From: Olivibacter jilunii
GTDB lineage: Bacteria; Bacteroidota; Bacteroidia; Sphingobacteriales; Sphingobacteriaceae
Length of the DNA stretch: 64,000 bases
Assembly: GCF_900607235.1 (NCBI RefSeq)
Contig: NZ_LR027851.1
Coordinates: 1-64,000 of the forward strand
Direction: 5' to 3'
In this document: positions 41,527 to 49,846 of the stretch, one piece after another
Layout of the letters: the number at the start of each line of letters is the position of its first letter
Position numbering within the stretch: the first letter of the stretch is position 1
Notes under the pieces: generated by a model
What the model saw: only the letters and a program-made list of their open reading frames with translations
What the model was told of the DNA's origin: nothing
Database searches by the model: none
Translations under genes and position numbers: made by a program

Positions 41527-43446
41527 ATGAATTTAAAAGTTAGGTCATTTGAGGATTACAAGGAAACGTACAAAAAGAGCGTCGAGCGGCCGGAGGAATT
41601 TTGGTCAGGCATAGCAGAAGAGTTTAAATGGCGTAAAAAGTGGGATAAAGTATTAAGCTGGGATTTTAAAGGTCCGGATGTTAGGTGGTTTGAAGGTGGG
41701 AAATTGAATATTACCGAGAACTGTTTGGATCGTCATATCCAAGAGTTGGGAGATAAACCCGCTATTATTTGGGAACCGAACGATCCGAACGAAAATTATC
41801 GTATATTAAGTTATAAACAATTACTTTTCAATGTTGAGCAGTTTGCCAACGTATTAAAAAACAACGACATTGTTAAGGGCGATCGCGTCTGTATCTACCT
41901 CCCTATGGTGCCTGAGCTAGCAATTGCCGTATTGGCGTGTGCTCGTATTGGAGCAGTTCATTCGGTTGTTTTTGGTGGATTTTCTGCTCAATCTATTGCT
42001 GATCGGATCAATGATGCGCAATGTAAATTGGTGATTACCGCAGATGGCAGTTTTAGAGGCACAAAAGTAATTGAGTTAAAAGATATTGTAGATGATGCCT
42101 TGGGACAATGTAAATCAGTGGAAAGAGTGATCGTTCTGACGCGAACACGCACGCCCGTTTCGATGATAAAAGGCCGTGATGTATGGTGGGAAGACGAGAT
42201 TAAAAAAGTGGAGACACAGGGCAACCCCCATTTTCCGGCAGAGGAGATGGATGCAGAAGATATGTTGTTCATATTGTATACATCCGGTTCAACGGGAAGC
42301 CCGAAAGGGGTGGTACATACATGCGGCGGCTATATGGTTTATACCGGCTATACTTTTGCAAATACTTTTCAGTATGAAAGGGGAGACGTGTATTTCTGTA
42401 CGGCGGACATAGGCTGGATTACCGGACACTCCTATATCGTGTATGGCCCTTTGTCGCAGGGTGCCACCTCCTTAATGTTTGAGGGAATTCCCACCTATCC
42501 GGATGCGGGACGTCTTTGGGATATTGTTGAAAAGCACAGGGTTAATATTGTATACACGGCGCCAACTGCTATCCGTTCATTGATGGGTTTCGGAGACGAA
42601 TATGTGGAGGGTAAAGACCTGAGCAGCATTAAAACCCTGGGATCGGTCGGTGAGCCCATTAATGAAGAAGCCTGGAAATGGTTCGATGAAAAAGTAGGTC
42701 ATGGAAAAGCGCCTATCGTAGATACCTATTGGCAAACGGAGACGGGAGGTTTTATTATTAGTCCGATCGCAGGAATTACACCAACGGTACCGAGTTACGC
42801 CATGTTTCCGCAACCGGGTATACAATTGGCCTTAATGGACGAAAATGGGAGGGAAATAGAAGGGAATGATGTTAGCGGTAATCTATGCGTTAAATTCCCT
42901 TGGCCGGGCATGTTGCGAACAACATACGGCGATCATGAACGTTGTAGAAAAACCTATTTTGCTACTTACGAAAATATGTACTTTACAGGGGATGGTTGTT
43001 TGCGGGATAAGGATGGGTACTACCGTATTACCGGCCGTGTGGATGACGTACTGAATGTTTCGGGACATCGTATCGGAACGGCGGAGGTAGAAGATGCCAT
43101 AAACCGTCACAGCGATGTAGTGGAATCAGCCGTTGTGGGGTATCCGCATGCAATTAAAGGACAAGGAATATATGCCTTTGTCGTTGCAGGAGATCATTTA
43201 AAAGATGCTGATTTAATGCGGGGAGATATTAATAAAACCGTTTCCCGTATCATTGGAGCCATCGCTAAACCGGAAAAAATCCAGTTTGTTACCGGGTTGC
43301 CAAAGACCAGATCAGGGAAGATCATGCGACGGATCCTTCGCAAAATTGCGGAAGGTGACACTTCAAATCTCGGTGATACGACTACTTTGTTAGATCCGGA
43401 AGTAGTTGAAGAAATAAAGAAAGGTGCGGAAGCCTTACGTGGATAG
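41527..43446 (+). CDS. acs: Acetyl-coenzyme A synthetase
   Basis: Converts acetate, ATP and CoA to acetyl-CoA. The AMP-binding P-loop YTSGSTGSPKGV, the acetyl pocket segment DIGWITGHSYIVYGPL, TYWQTETGG and the C-terminal catalytic and acetylation-site Lys598 (TRSGKIMRR) are present in 639 aa. This supports acetate specificity over longer acyl-CoA synthetases. It is the last of three co-directional genes with the MHS transporter and small membrane protein. Confidence 0.96.
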   Translation: MNLKVRSFEDYKETYKKSVERPEEFWSGIAEEFKWRKKWDKVLSWDFKGPDVRWFEGGKLNITENCLDRHIQELGDKPAIIWEPNDPNENYRILSYKQLLFNVEQFANVLKNNDIVKGDRVCIYLPMVPELAIAVLACARIGAVHSVVFGGFSAQSIADRINDAQCKLVITADGSFRGTKVIELKDIVDDALGQCKSVERVIVLTRTRTPVSMIKGRDVWWEDEIKKVETQGNPHFPAEEMDAEDMLFILYTSGSTGSPKGVVHTCGGYMVYTGYTFANTFQYERGDVYFCTADIGWITGHSYIVYGPLSQGATSLMFEGIPTYPDAGRLWDIVEKHRVNIVYTAPTAIRSLMGFGDEYVEGKDLSSIKTLGSVGEPINEEAWKWFDEKVGHGKAPIVDTYWQTETGGFIISPIAGITPTVPSYAMFPQPGIQLALMDENGREIEGNDVSGNLCVKFPWPGMLRTTYGDHERCRKTYFATYENMYFTGDGCLRDKDGYYRITGRVDDVLNVSGHRIGTAEVEDAINRHSDVVESAVVGYPHAIKGQGIYAFVVAGDHLKDADLMRGDINKTVSRIIGAIAKPEKIQFVTGLPKTRSGKIMRRILRKIAEGDTSNLGDTTTLLDPEVVEEIKKGAEALRG

Positions 43447-43558
43447 GTCAATAACCGTATTTTTAAGCAACGACTTTTGAAGTTGCTAAAACAATTTGTT
43501 TCTATGCTTGTTTAACTAGAAAAGAATAAAATTATTTACTTATTAAAAACTAGTCGAA

Positions 43559-43744
43559 ATGAGCAATTTGAAGCTAAAAGGAATGTGGAACGAAGTTAAG
43601 GGTAAAGCAAAACAGGCTTATGCCGATTTAACCGATGATGATTTATTGTATGAAGAGGGGAAAGAAGATGAGTTAATAGGACGTTTGCAGAAGAAGACCG
43701 GAAAAACAAGAGATCAGGTGGTGGATTGGTTGAATAACCTGTAG
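43559..43744 (+). CDS. CsbD-family stress protein
   Basis: A 61-aa protein with the CsbD start [26 protein letters not shown] and a C-terminal [11 protein letters not shown]. CsbD proteins are small general-stress proteins of unknown mechanism. It is 112 nt downstream of acs and followed by a hairpin terminator. Confidence 0.92.
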   Translation: MSNLKLKGMWNEVKGKAKQAYADLTDDDLLYEEGKEDELIGRLQKKTGKTRDQVVDWLNNL

Positions 43745-43770
43745 GCTTTACGTTCAGTACTTTAAATAAG

Positions 43771-43805
43771 AGAGAGGATGGCAATAGATGTCATCCTCTC
43801 TTGTT
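43771..43805 (+). terminator. Hairpin after the csbD gene
   Basis: AGAGAGGATG (43771-43780) pairs with CATCCTCTCT (43792-43801) across an 11-nt loop. The following TTGTTATATA is only moderately U-rich. It ends the acs region. Confidence 0.75.
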
Positions 43806-44260
43806 ATATATAGCCAGATGTTGGATTCCGTATTCGTTCCTAATAAAGGAACTATTTTTTTAATCAACTTTTTCTTGGCAAAAAGTTGAACAAAAGCCAA
43901 GGCTATGTAGGCTACCTTGCAACTGATTGCAAAAGCATTTACGGCGCATATTGGAGCCGTTTCACTTCCTCAATCCGCTTGGATATTGCAAGGTGAACGA
44001 TTGTGCACATGCTTTGCTGCTCGTTGCGTCGGTATCCTCCAAGGTCATTCTTCCGGCACACAGGGGCACATTCCGCTAAAGATAATACGTCCGATTAAAC
44101 GTAAAAGCTCTTTAAATATCGCCTAGAAATTTGCGGCTTGCATGTTGATGCACTCCCGCAACGAATAAAAGTGACTAAAAAAATAGTTCATTTTACCTTA
44201 TTATGAGATCGGCAAAATCTGGAATCAACCAGCTTTGGTTATATTTATAAACCAAGGTTT
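43806..44260. other. Non-coding, locally GC-richer patch before surE
   Basis: The 455-bp stretch lies between two transcription units. It opens with AACTTTTTCTTGGCAAAAAG and GTTGAACAAAAGCCAAGGCT, wording I associate with dispersed intergenic elements in Bacteroidota, and then has a GC-richer core (43,940-44,100). A 69-codon plus-strand frame (43917-44126) is cysteine-rich and unlike any family I know, so I do not call it. It may be a degenerate repeat element or gene remnant. Confidence 0.45.
44235..44255. promoter_or_regulatory. Inverted repeat TTGGTT-N9-AACCAA overlapping the surE promoter region
   Basis: TTGGTT (44235-44240) and AACCAA (44250-44255) flank an AT-only loop seven bp before the -7 box at 44263. 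It could be a repressor operator or a small hairpin; no neighbouring regulator gene suggests which. Confidence 0.35.
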
Positions 44261-44262
44261 AG

Positions 44263-44270
44263 TATCTTCG
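44263..44270 (+). promoter_or_regulatory. Promoter -7-like box TATCTTCG before surE
   Basis: TATCTTCG differs from TAnnTTTG by one base and ends four bases before the surE ATG (44275). The transcript would be leaderless or nearly so. A good -33 TTG at the usual distance is not seen. Confidence 0.5.
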
Positions 44271-44274
44271 CAAC

Positions 44275-45045
44275 ATGACAAAGCAAAAGCCAACAATATT
44301 GGTAGTAAACGATGATGGGATTACGGCACCCGGCATTAAGGTGTTAATGGAAGAAATGCAAATGTTGGGAAAGGTAACAGTTGTTGCGCCTGAAAGCCCT
44401 CAGTCGGGAATGGGACATGCCATAACCATAGGTAAACCACTCCGTGTTGATCCGGTAAATATATATCCTCATGTTGAGATGTATCGATGCTCTGGAACGC
44501 CCGTAGACTGTGTGAAGTTAGCGGTCAACAAGATTTTCAAAGGACGTAAGCCGGATCTTTGTGTATCAGGTATTAACCATGGACTAAATAATTCAATCAA
44601 CGTATTATATAGCGGAACCATGTCAGCAGCCGTTGAGGGCGCTATAGAAGGTATACCGTCTGTCGGGTTTTCTTATGACGATCATAATTTAGATGCCGAT
44701 TTTGAAAATTGCAGGCCATTTGTACGGGAAATTGCAAGTCAAGTCTTAAAGAACGGGCTTCAGTTGGGAACGTTGTTGAATGTAAATTTTCCTCAAGGCG
44801 CGATTAAAGGAGTGAAGGTATGTAGACAAGCTGATGCAAAATGGGCGGAGGAATTTGAAGAACGTATCGATCCCTATCATCGGCCGTATTATTGGCTTAC
44901 CGGTAAGTTCGTGTTGAACGATAGGGGAGAAGATACGGACGTATGGGCGCTGAAGCATAACTTTGCGTCTTTGGTACCTGTGCAATTTGATATGACTGCG
45001 CACCATGCTATCCCTCAACTGAATTCGTGGTCGTTTGATGTGTAG
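44275..45045 (+). CDS. surE: 5-prime/3-prime nucleotidase SurE
   Basis: Metal-dependent nucleotidase acting on nucleoside monophosphates and short polyphosphates. The metal motif NDDG is at residues 12-15 (ILVVNDDGITAPGI), and SGMGHAITIGKPLRV, CSGTPVDCVKLAV and SGINHGLNNSINVLYSGTMSAAVEG are diagnostic. The 256-aa length is standard. Two further genes in the same direction follow. Confidence 0.95.
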   Translation: MTKQKPTILVVNDDGITAPGIKVLMEEMQMLGKVTVVAPESPQSGMGHAITIGKPLRVDPVNIYPHVEMYRCSGTPVDCVKLAVNKIFKGRKPDLCVSGINHGLNNSINVLYSGTMSAAVEGAIEGIPSVGFSYDDHNLDADFENCRPFVREIASQVLKNGLQLGTLLNVNFPQGAIKGVKVCRQADAKWAEEFEERIDPYHRPYYWLTGKFVLNDRGEDTDVWALKHNFASLVPVQFDMTAHHAIPQLNSWSFDV

Positions 45046-45055
45046 CTTTGTTGAA

Positions 45056-45190
45056 GTTAAACAGTTGAGCTATTAATGAGCTATTAAGTAGGACAATAGT
45101 TGAGGAGTTCATGAGCCAATGTGATGATGGGCCGATGGACCCGTAGCCATAACTGAGACTGACTAACGAGCAGCTGATAGCTGAATAAAT
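45056..45190. repeat. Spacer of reiterated intergenic words
   Basis: The spacer holds GTTGAGCTATTAATGAGC, TGAGCCAATGTGATGATGGG, GCCGATGG and AGCAGCTGATAGCTGAATA. TGAGCCAATGTGATGATG is the exact complement of CATCATCACATTGGCTCA in the 107-bp repeat at 71-88. It is not coding and shows no promoter-like box. Confidence 0.75.
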
Positions 45191-45457
45191 ATGTTAAAAA
45201 AGAATAACCCACTGCTTGGCATTTTGTTAGGTGCTATTGCTCCTTTAATTGCTTTTTTATTTAATGAATATACAAGCTTAGGTAGTAAATTTGCAGACAA
45301 ACCGCTGACATTGTATGCCATTGCGGGGGCAGTAAATTTACTTATAGTCAGGTATTGTTATAAACAGCAGGCCTCGAAAACAGGTGGAAGTGTTATGGGG
45401 ATCACCTTTATTGGTTTGATATTGATTTTATATTTCAAAGGTGGCATAAAGGTTTAA
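45191..45457 (+). CDS. Small membrane protein of unknown function
   Basis: An 88-aa protein with three hydrophobic segments (about 6-24, 37-55 and 66-84) and a basic N-terminus MLKKNNPLLGILLGAIAPLIA. It starts 145 nt after surE and ends 18 nt before lpxB, so it is probably co-transcribed with lpxB. I do not recognise a named family. Role might be envelope-related by context only. Confidence 0.75.
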   Translation: MLKKNNPLLGILLGAIAPLIAFLFNEYTSLGSKFADKPLTLYAIAGAVNLLIVRYCYKQQASKTGGSVMGITFIGLILILYFKGGIKV

Positions 45458-45475
45458 ATAGGATACACGATTGAT

Positions 45476-46615
45476 ATGAAATATTATATTATCGCGGGCG
45501 AGAGCTCCGGTGATTTACATGGAGCTAATCTGATCCGCGAATTAGCGAAACAACAGGGCTCAGATGTCCAATTTAGGGTTGTGGGGGGAGATCGTATGGA
45601 GCAAGCGAGCCAACAAAAAGCCGTTTTACATGTGCGGGACATGTCCTTTATGGGTTTTGTTGAAGTGTTGTTGAACTTAAAAAGTATTCTTAAAAACTTA
45701 AAAATTGTTAAAAAAGACCTCCTCGCATACCGTCCTGACGCCTTGGTTCTGATTGATTTTCCCGGATTTAATTTGAAGATCGCGTCCTTTGCTAAGCAAC
45801 ATAATATAAAGGTTTTCTATTATATCTCGCCGAAAGTTTGGGCCTGGAATACAGGTAGGGTAAAAAAGATCAAACGTATCGTTGATCATATGTTCTGTAT
45901 CCTCCCTTTTGAAGTCGATTTCTATAAACACTGGAATATGCACGTTGATTATGTAGGGAATCCGCTATTAGATGCGGTCACCTTACATCATCCGGACACG
46001 ACATTTAAAGCGCGTTATGGATTGGAAGGTAAAAAAATAATTGCACTGCTACCTGGAAGTAGAAAAATGGAGATAAGCAAGCTACTTCCTGAAATGGTGA
46101 AGCTCGCTAAACTTTTTCCGGGGCACCAATTTGTAATAGCGGGTGCCCCTAACTTAAATACTCATTTTTACAGGCAATTTCTAGATAATGATAATATACC
46201 GCTCGTTTTCGGACAGACATATGATTTATTGCAGCATGCAGAAGCAGCAGTTGTTGCCAGTGGAACGGCGACGTTAGAAACGGCTCTGCTAAACGTTCCG
46301 CAAGTTGTTGTATATAAAGCAAATGCGTTGTCCATCGCCATCGGGCGGATGGTGATCAAAGTCGATTATATTTCTTTGGTTAATCTGATCATGAATAAAG
46401 AGATCGTTAAAGAATTGATACAAAAGGAAGCTAATCATCATACCATTGCCGAAGAGTTGGATCAATTACTGAACAATAAGGCTTATCGGGAAGAGATGCT
46501 TGCGCAATACAAGTCGCTGCATGAACGGATGGGCCTGCCTGGCGCATCACCAAAAGTAGCACAGCACATATTGCGATATCTTCAGCAAGGCACACCTAAG
46601 AGGGATTCTCATTAA
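45476..46615 (+). CDS. lpxB: Lipid-A-disaccharide synthase
   Basis: GT19 enzyme joining UDP-diacylglucosamine and lipid X in lipid A synthesis. The start YYIIAGESSGDLHGA, the KVWAWNTGRVKKIK segment and LLPGSRKMEI are family hallmarks. At 379 aa it is full length. It indicates a lipid A-containing outer membrane. It is convergent with the sialidase gene, with only 27 bp between the stops. Confidence 0.96.
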   Translation: MKYYIIAGESSGDLHGANLIRELAKQQGSDVQFRVVGGDRMEQASQQKAVLHVRDMSFMGFVEVLLNLKSILKNLKIVKKDLLAYRPDALVLIDFPGFNLKIASFAKQHNIKVFYYISPKVWAWNTGRVKKIKRIVDHMFCILPFEVDFYKHWNMHVDYVGNPLLDAVTLHHPDTTFKARYGLEGKKIIALLPGSRKMEISKLLPEMVKLAKLFPGHQFVIAGAPNLNTHFYRQFLDNDNIPLVFGQTYDLLQHAEAAVVASGTATLETALLNVPQVVVYKANALSIAIGRMVIKVDYISLVNLIMNKEIVKELIQKEANHHTIAEELDQLLNNKAYREEMLAQYKSLHERMGLPGASPKVAQHILRYLQQGTPKRDSH

Positions 46616-46642
46616 AATTCACGATTTTTAACGTGATGATGG

Positions 46643-48304
46643 CTATTTTTCAGGCCATTCGCTTACAGCTATTTTTTGAAAGACCATATCGGCTTGACTA
46701 CTTTCATATAAAATACCAATATGTTGTTCATCCACAGCGGCAATACACGAATATCCTCTGCCTTTCCATTCATCCAAAAGCACCCAGTATTTTTGTGGCC
46801 ATGTTTGGCCGTCATTAGTGCTAACTTTAATCGTTAAGTGATCTCTATCCGTTTTTGAGTTTGGATTGGAAAACAGTAAAAGATGCCGTTGTTTTCCTGG
46901 ATCCATAAACGAATGTTTATACAAGCTCGCCATACAAACCGGTTCGGGCAGTGCATGAAAAGCGCTTGGGTGTTGAGTCCATGTCTTGCCCATATCACGG
47001 GTTACACAAACGGCCCGGCCGTTGTTGGAGCCTATCTCGCCTTTGTTTTTATTAGCCCGCATATTGAGCATAAGCGATCGGTCTGCAAGTTGTACAACGG
47101 CGCATTCAGTCGTCGCTACCTCATTTAAGGCTCTTTTGGCGGTTTGCCATGTTTTTCCGCTATCCTTACTATATGTGATGGTTGAAAATGGCGTGCCTAA
47201 AGAATCACGACCCTGAGTGGGAAAAACCAGTGTACCATCGTTCAATACAATGCCATTACCAGGTGCCGGAGCAAAGAGCCACCAATCTTTCTTTTTACAC
47301 ATTTTTGTAATGTTCAGCGGTTTGCTCCAAGTTTTACCGTCATCGGTACTTTTAACCAGCATAAATTGTGATGTTTGCTTTATCCCGAATCCAGGTTGAG
47401 AGCCCTTGTTTTTCCATTGATGGTTCCAATGGTCGCTGTTTTCCTTTAAACCTTTTACCCACTGTCCATCTTTGTCGATAATACCGTGCATCCACAATGC
47501 TGCAATGTAAATGGTATTTGAGTTTTTGTCAACAAGTATGCATGCATCTGATACACCATTAAATTTTTCCGGTAAGCCTCCCCATTTGCCCATATCCATT
47601 GCAATTGTTAGAGGCTCCCAGGTTTGTCCACCATTGGTACTTCGACGGAGACCGATATCTATATCTCCTTGTAAGTCGCGAGAGCTTTCTCTGCGGGCAT
47701 CAAAAATGGCAAGCAAAGTCCCTTTGGGAGTGACGGCCAAACCAGGAATGCGTGCGGTATGTATGCCATTTTCCATGCGCTGATGTATGGCAATGCCGAT
47801 GCGTTGTTCCATTATTGGACGGTCGGTTATTCTCACATCGGTGGATTCATTAAAGTGTACATCTTCTAATTGGAAAGCTATTTTATGTAGCAAATTGGCT
47901 TGATCAGTAAGACGACAGGTGACCCAAAGATAATGTATTCCCGGATTTAGTTCCGTATCACCCTCTAGGGTTATATTGGCTTTAGGATTGGCTTTTTTAC
48001 CGAAGAGCTTCAGTGCTGTCGACATTTTGTTCAACAGCGTGTCTTTGCCTGTATAGTATACCTCTACAGTATTTAAATCTTGAATAGCTGTTGTGCCTTG
48101 TGTTTGCAAGGAGAGAGCTTTAAGCTGATGCGGTTTTGTGCCCTCTATGGTAATTTTGATCCGAAGTACCGGGTTTACCGGTTTTCCAATTAAAATTGGA
48201 ACTTGAAATTGTGTCTGTTCAATTTGGATAACCGGTTTAGCTATAGACAGATGGAAAAAAATGCCAAACACATAAATTAGTAATGATATTTTGTAAATAC
48301 TCAT
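46643..48304 (-). CDS. GH33-type exo-alpha-sialidase
   Basis: Secreted sialidase of 553 aa. A signal peptide (MSIYKISLLIYVFGIF..) is followed by an N-terminal jelly-roll of the BNR-associated type (residues about 20-160) and a six-bladed propeller. Five Asp-boxes of the S-x-[DN]-x-G-x-T-W type are visible (STNGGQTW, STDDGKTW, SKDSGKTW, TRDMGKTW, STNDGQTW). The arginine start motif ARIPGLAV and a Tyr near the end (GRGYSCIAA) match the active site. The frame is open upstream to 48355, but M 48304 fits the signal peptide. It is last of four genes in the susC operon. Confidence 0.9.
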   Translation of the reverse strand: MSIYKISLLIYVFGIFFHLSIAKPVIQIEQTQFQVPILIGKPVNPVLRIKITIEGTKPHQLKALSLQTQGTTAIQDLNTVEVYYTGKDTLLNKMSTALKLFGKKANPKANITLEGDTELNPGIHYLWVTCRLTDQANLLHKIAFQLEDVHFNESTDVRITDRPIMEQRIGIAIHQRMENGIHTARIPGLAVTPKGTLLAIFDARRESSRDLQGDIDIGLRRSTNGGQTWEPLTIAMDMGKWGGLPEKFNGVSDACILVDKNSNTIYIAALWMHGIIDKDGQWVKGLKENSDHWNHQWKNKGSQPGFGIKQTSQFMLVKSTDDGKTWSKPLNITKMCKKKDWWLFAPAPGNGIVLNDGTLVFPTQGRDSLGTPFSTITYSKDSGKTWQTAKRALNEVATTECAVVQLADRSLMLNMRANKNKGEIGSNNGRAVCVTRDMGKTWTQHPSAFHALPEPVCMASLYKHSFMDPGKQRHLLLFSNPNSKTDRDHLTIKVSTNDGQTWPQKYWVLLDEWKGRGYSCIAAVDEQHIGILYESSQADMVFQKIAVSEWPEK

Positions 48305-48314
48305 GGTTCTTAAT

Positions 48315-49796
48315 CTATCGATTTTTAACCGGAAGTGCTTTCTGCCATCCGTCATCTAACAACTGTTTCAGTGTAATCTTTATGTTATCGTATTGCTTCA
48401 TTGCCGCTAAGTTTTTTTCTTCTAATCGGCCATTTGCTTGATAACGATAAAGTTCTGTGAATTCAATCGTGCCATTTTTAAAATTACGCCATTCGGTATA
48501 ACGAAAATCTTTTGTACGTACCGAATAACCCATCACCCTAGGTAGGTTTTTATACATCCAGGGGCGTGGAAATTGGCTAAAGGCCGCCTTTTTCCAAGGT
48601 CTTTCCGGAGCTTCCATTAATGGAACCATGCTGAGCCCGTCTAATTCGTCGGGAATGGACAAACCTGCCAGTTGAGCTAAGGTGGGGTACAGGTCGACCG
48701 ACTCCACAATGCCATCGGTATATACACCTTTATTTTTGATATTAGGTGCGGAAATGATCAATGGGATGCGGGTATCCGACTCAAAATTTGTGCTTTTGCA
48801 CCAAAGACCGAGTTCACCCAAGTGATAACCGTGGTCGCTCCAAAGCACAATGATCGTGTTATCCATTAAACCTTGCTTGTTCAGTTCATCTAACAGTCTA
48901 CCGATTTGCATATCGGTATACGTGACGCTGGCATAATAGCCATGGCGTAATTGACGAATTTTATCCGGAGGTATTGGTCCTTCGTCCGGAACGTCTGTAT
49001 AACCTCTCAGTTCTGTGGAATTATGTAAGGCAATTTCAGGTACATTTTGAGGAGGTGCAGGCTGTTTTGGCATAGGGATTTCATCTCGTTTATAATAATC
49101 CCAATATTTTTTTGGAGCCGTGAAAGGTAAATGCGGCCTGCGAAATCCTACCGCTAGAAAAAAGGGTTTATCTTTAATCTCTCTAAGAACTTTTATGGCA
49201 GCATTACATACCATACCATCAACGTATGCACTATCAGGTACATTTACACATTCGACAGCTGCCGCTTTCCCCTTGGCTTTGCTGTTTTTTTTAAGCACAT
49301 ATTTATGTCCAACAGTACCCGTTACTGCCATGATCTCAGGAGCCGACCATGAAATCGAATCTTGCGAAGCTGCAGGATCATGATAAATTTTACCAACACA
49401 CAGCGATTGATAGCCGTTTTCTTTAAAATATTGCGGTAGTGTAACTGCATTTGGAAGGGCCTTGCGGAAGTGGGTCTCTAAGTCCCAAACTTTCGTTACA
49501 TCAGGCCGTCGTCCAGTTAATAAAGAGGCACGCGAAGGCCCGCAAACAGCTTGTTGGCAATAGGCATTGTTAAAAACAATGCCATTTTTTGCTAAACGGT
49601 CAATGTTAGGCGTTATGATCACTGAATCACCATAACATCCCAACTGATTTCTTAGATCATCAACGGCTATAAATAAAACATTGACTTTTTTAGCAGTTGT
49701 CGACCGCGGTAATATTTGTGCATAAAGATTTGGAACTACCATCAATACCAGCATAGTAATGATAACTGTAGTCATTTTCTTGATCTCGGACATCAT
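48315..49796 (-). CDS. Sulfatase, iduronate-2-sulfatase-like
   Basis: A type I sulfatase of 493 aa with a signal peptide. The formylglycine motif CGPSR is at residues 85-89 (Cys85 modified by a maturase), the calcium ligands are in AVDDLRNQLGCYG (Asp46, Asp47), and LTGRRPDVTKVWDLETHFR resembles iduronate-2-sulfatase (S1_7-type). Substrate is not proven. It is 50 nt after the susD stop and 10 nt before the sialidase, hence one operon. It would desulfate a glycan so that the sialidase or other enzymes can proceed. Confidence 0.92.
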   Translation of the reverse strand: MMSEIKKMTTVIITMLVLMVVPNLYAQILPRSTTAKKVNVLFIAVDDLRNQLGCYGDSVIITPNIDRLAKNGIVFNNAYCQQAVCGPSRASLLTGRRPDVTKVWDLETHFRKALPNAVTLPQYFKENGYQSLCVGKIYHDPAASQDSISWSAPEIMAVTGTVGHKYVLKKNSKAKGKAAAVECVNVPDSAYVDGMVCNAAIKVLREIKDKPFFLAVGFRRPHLPFTAPKKYWDYYKRDEIPMPKQPAPPQNVPEIALHNSTELRGYTDVPDEGPIPPDKIRQLRHGYYASVTYTDMQIGRLLDELNKQGLMDNTIIVLWSDHGYHLGELGLWCKSTNFESDTRIPLIISAPNIKNKGVYTDGIVESVDLYPTLAQLAGLSIPDELDGLSMVPLMEAPERPWKKAAFSQFPRPWMYKNLPRVMGYSVRTKDFRYTEWRNFKNGTIEFTELYRYQANGRLEEKNLAAMKQYDNIKITLKQLLDDGWQKALPVKNR

Positions 49797-49846
49797 ACCC
49801 TCTAATTTAGCGATTAACTCAAAAGTAGATTATTTTTATACTTGTA

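Noticed and set aside
43917-44126. 69-codon plus-strand frame before surE
   Set aside because: No family resemblance, odd Cys/His content and no promoter or start signal; reported as a non-coding patch instead.
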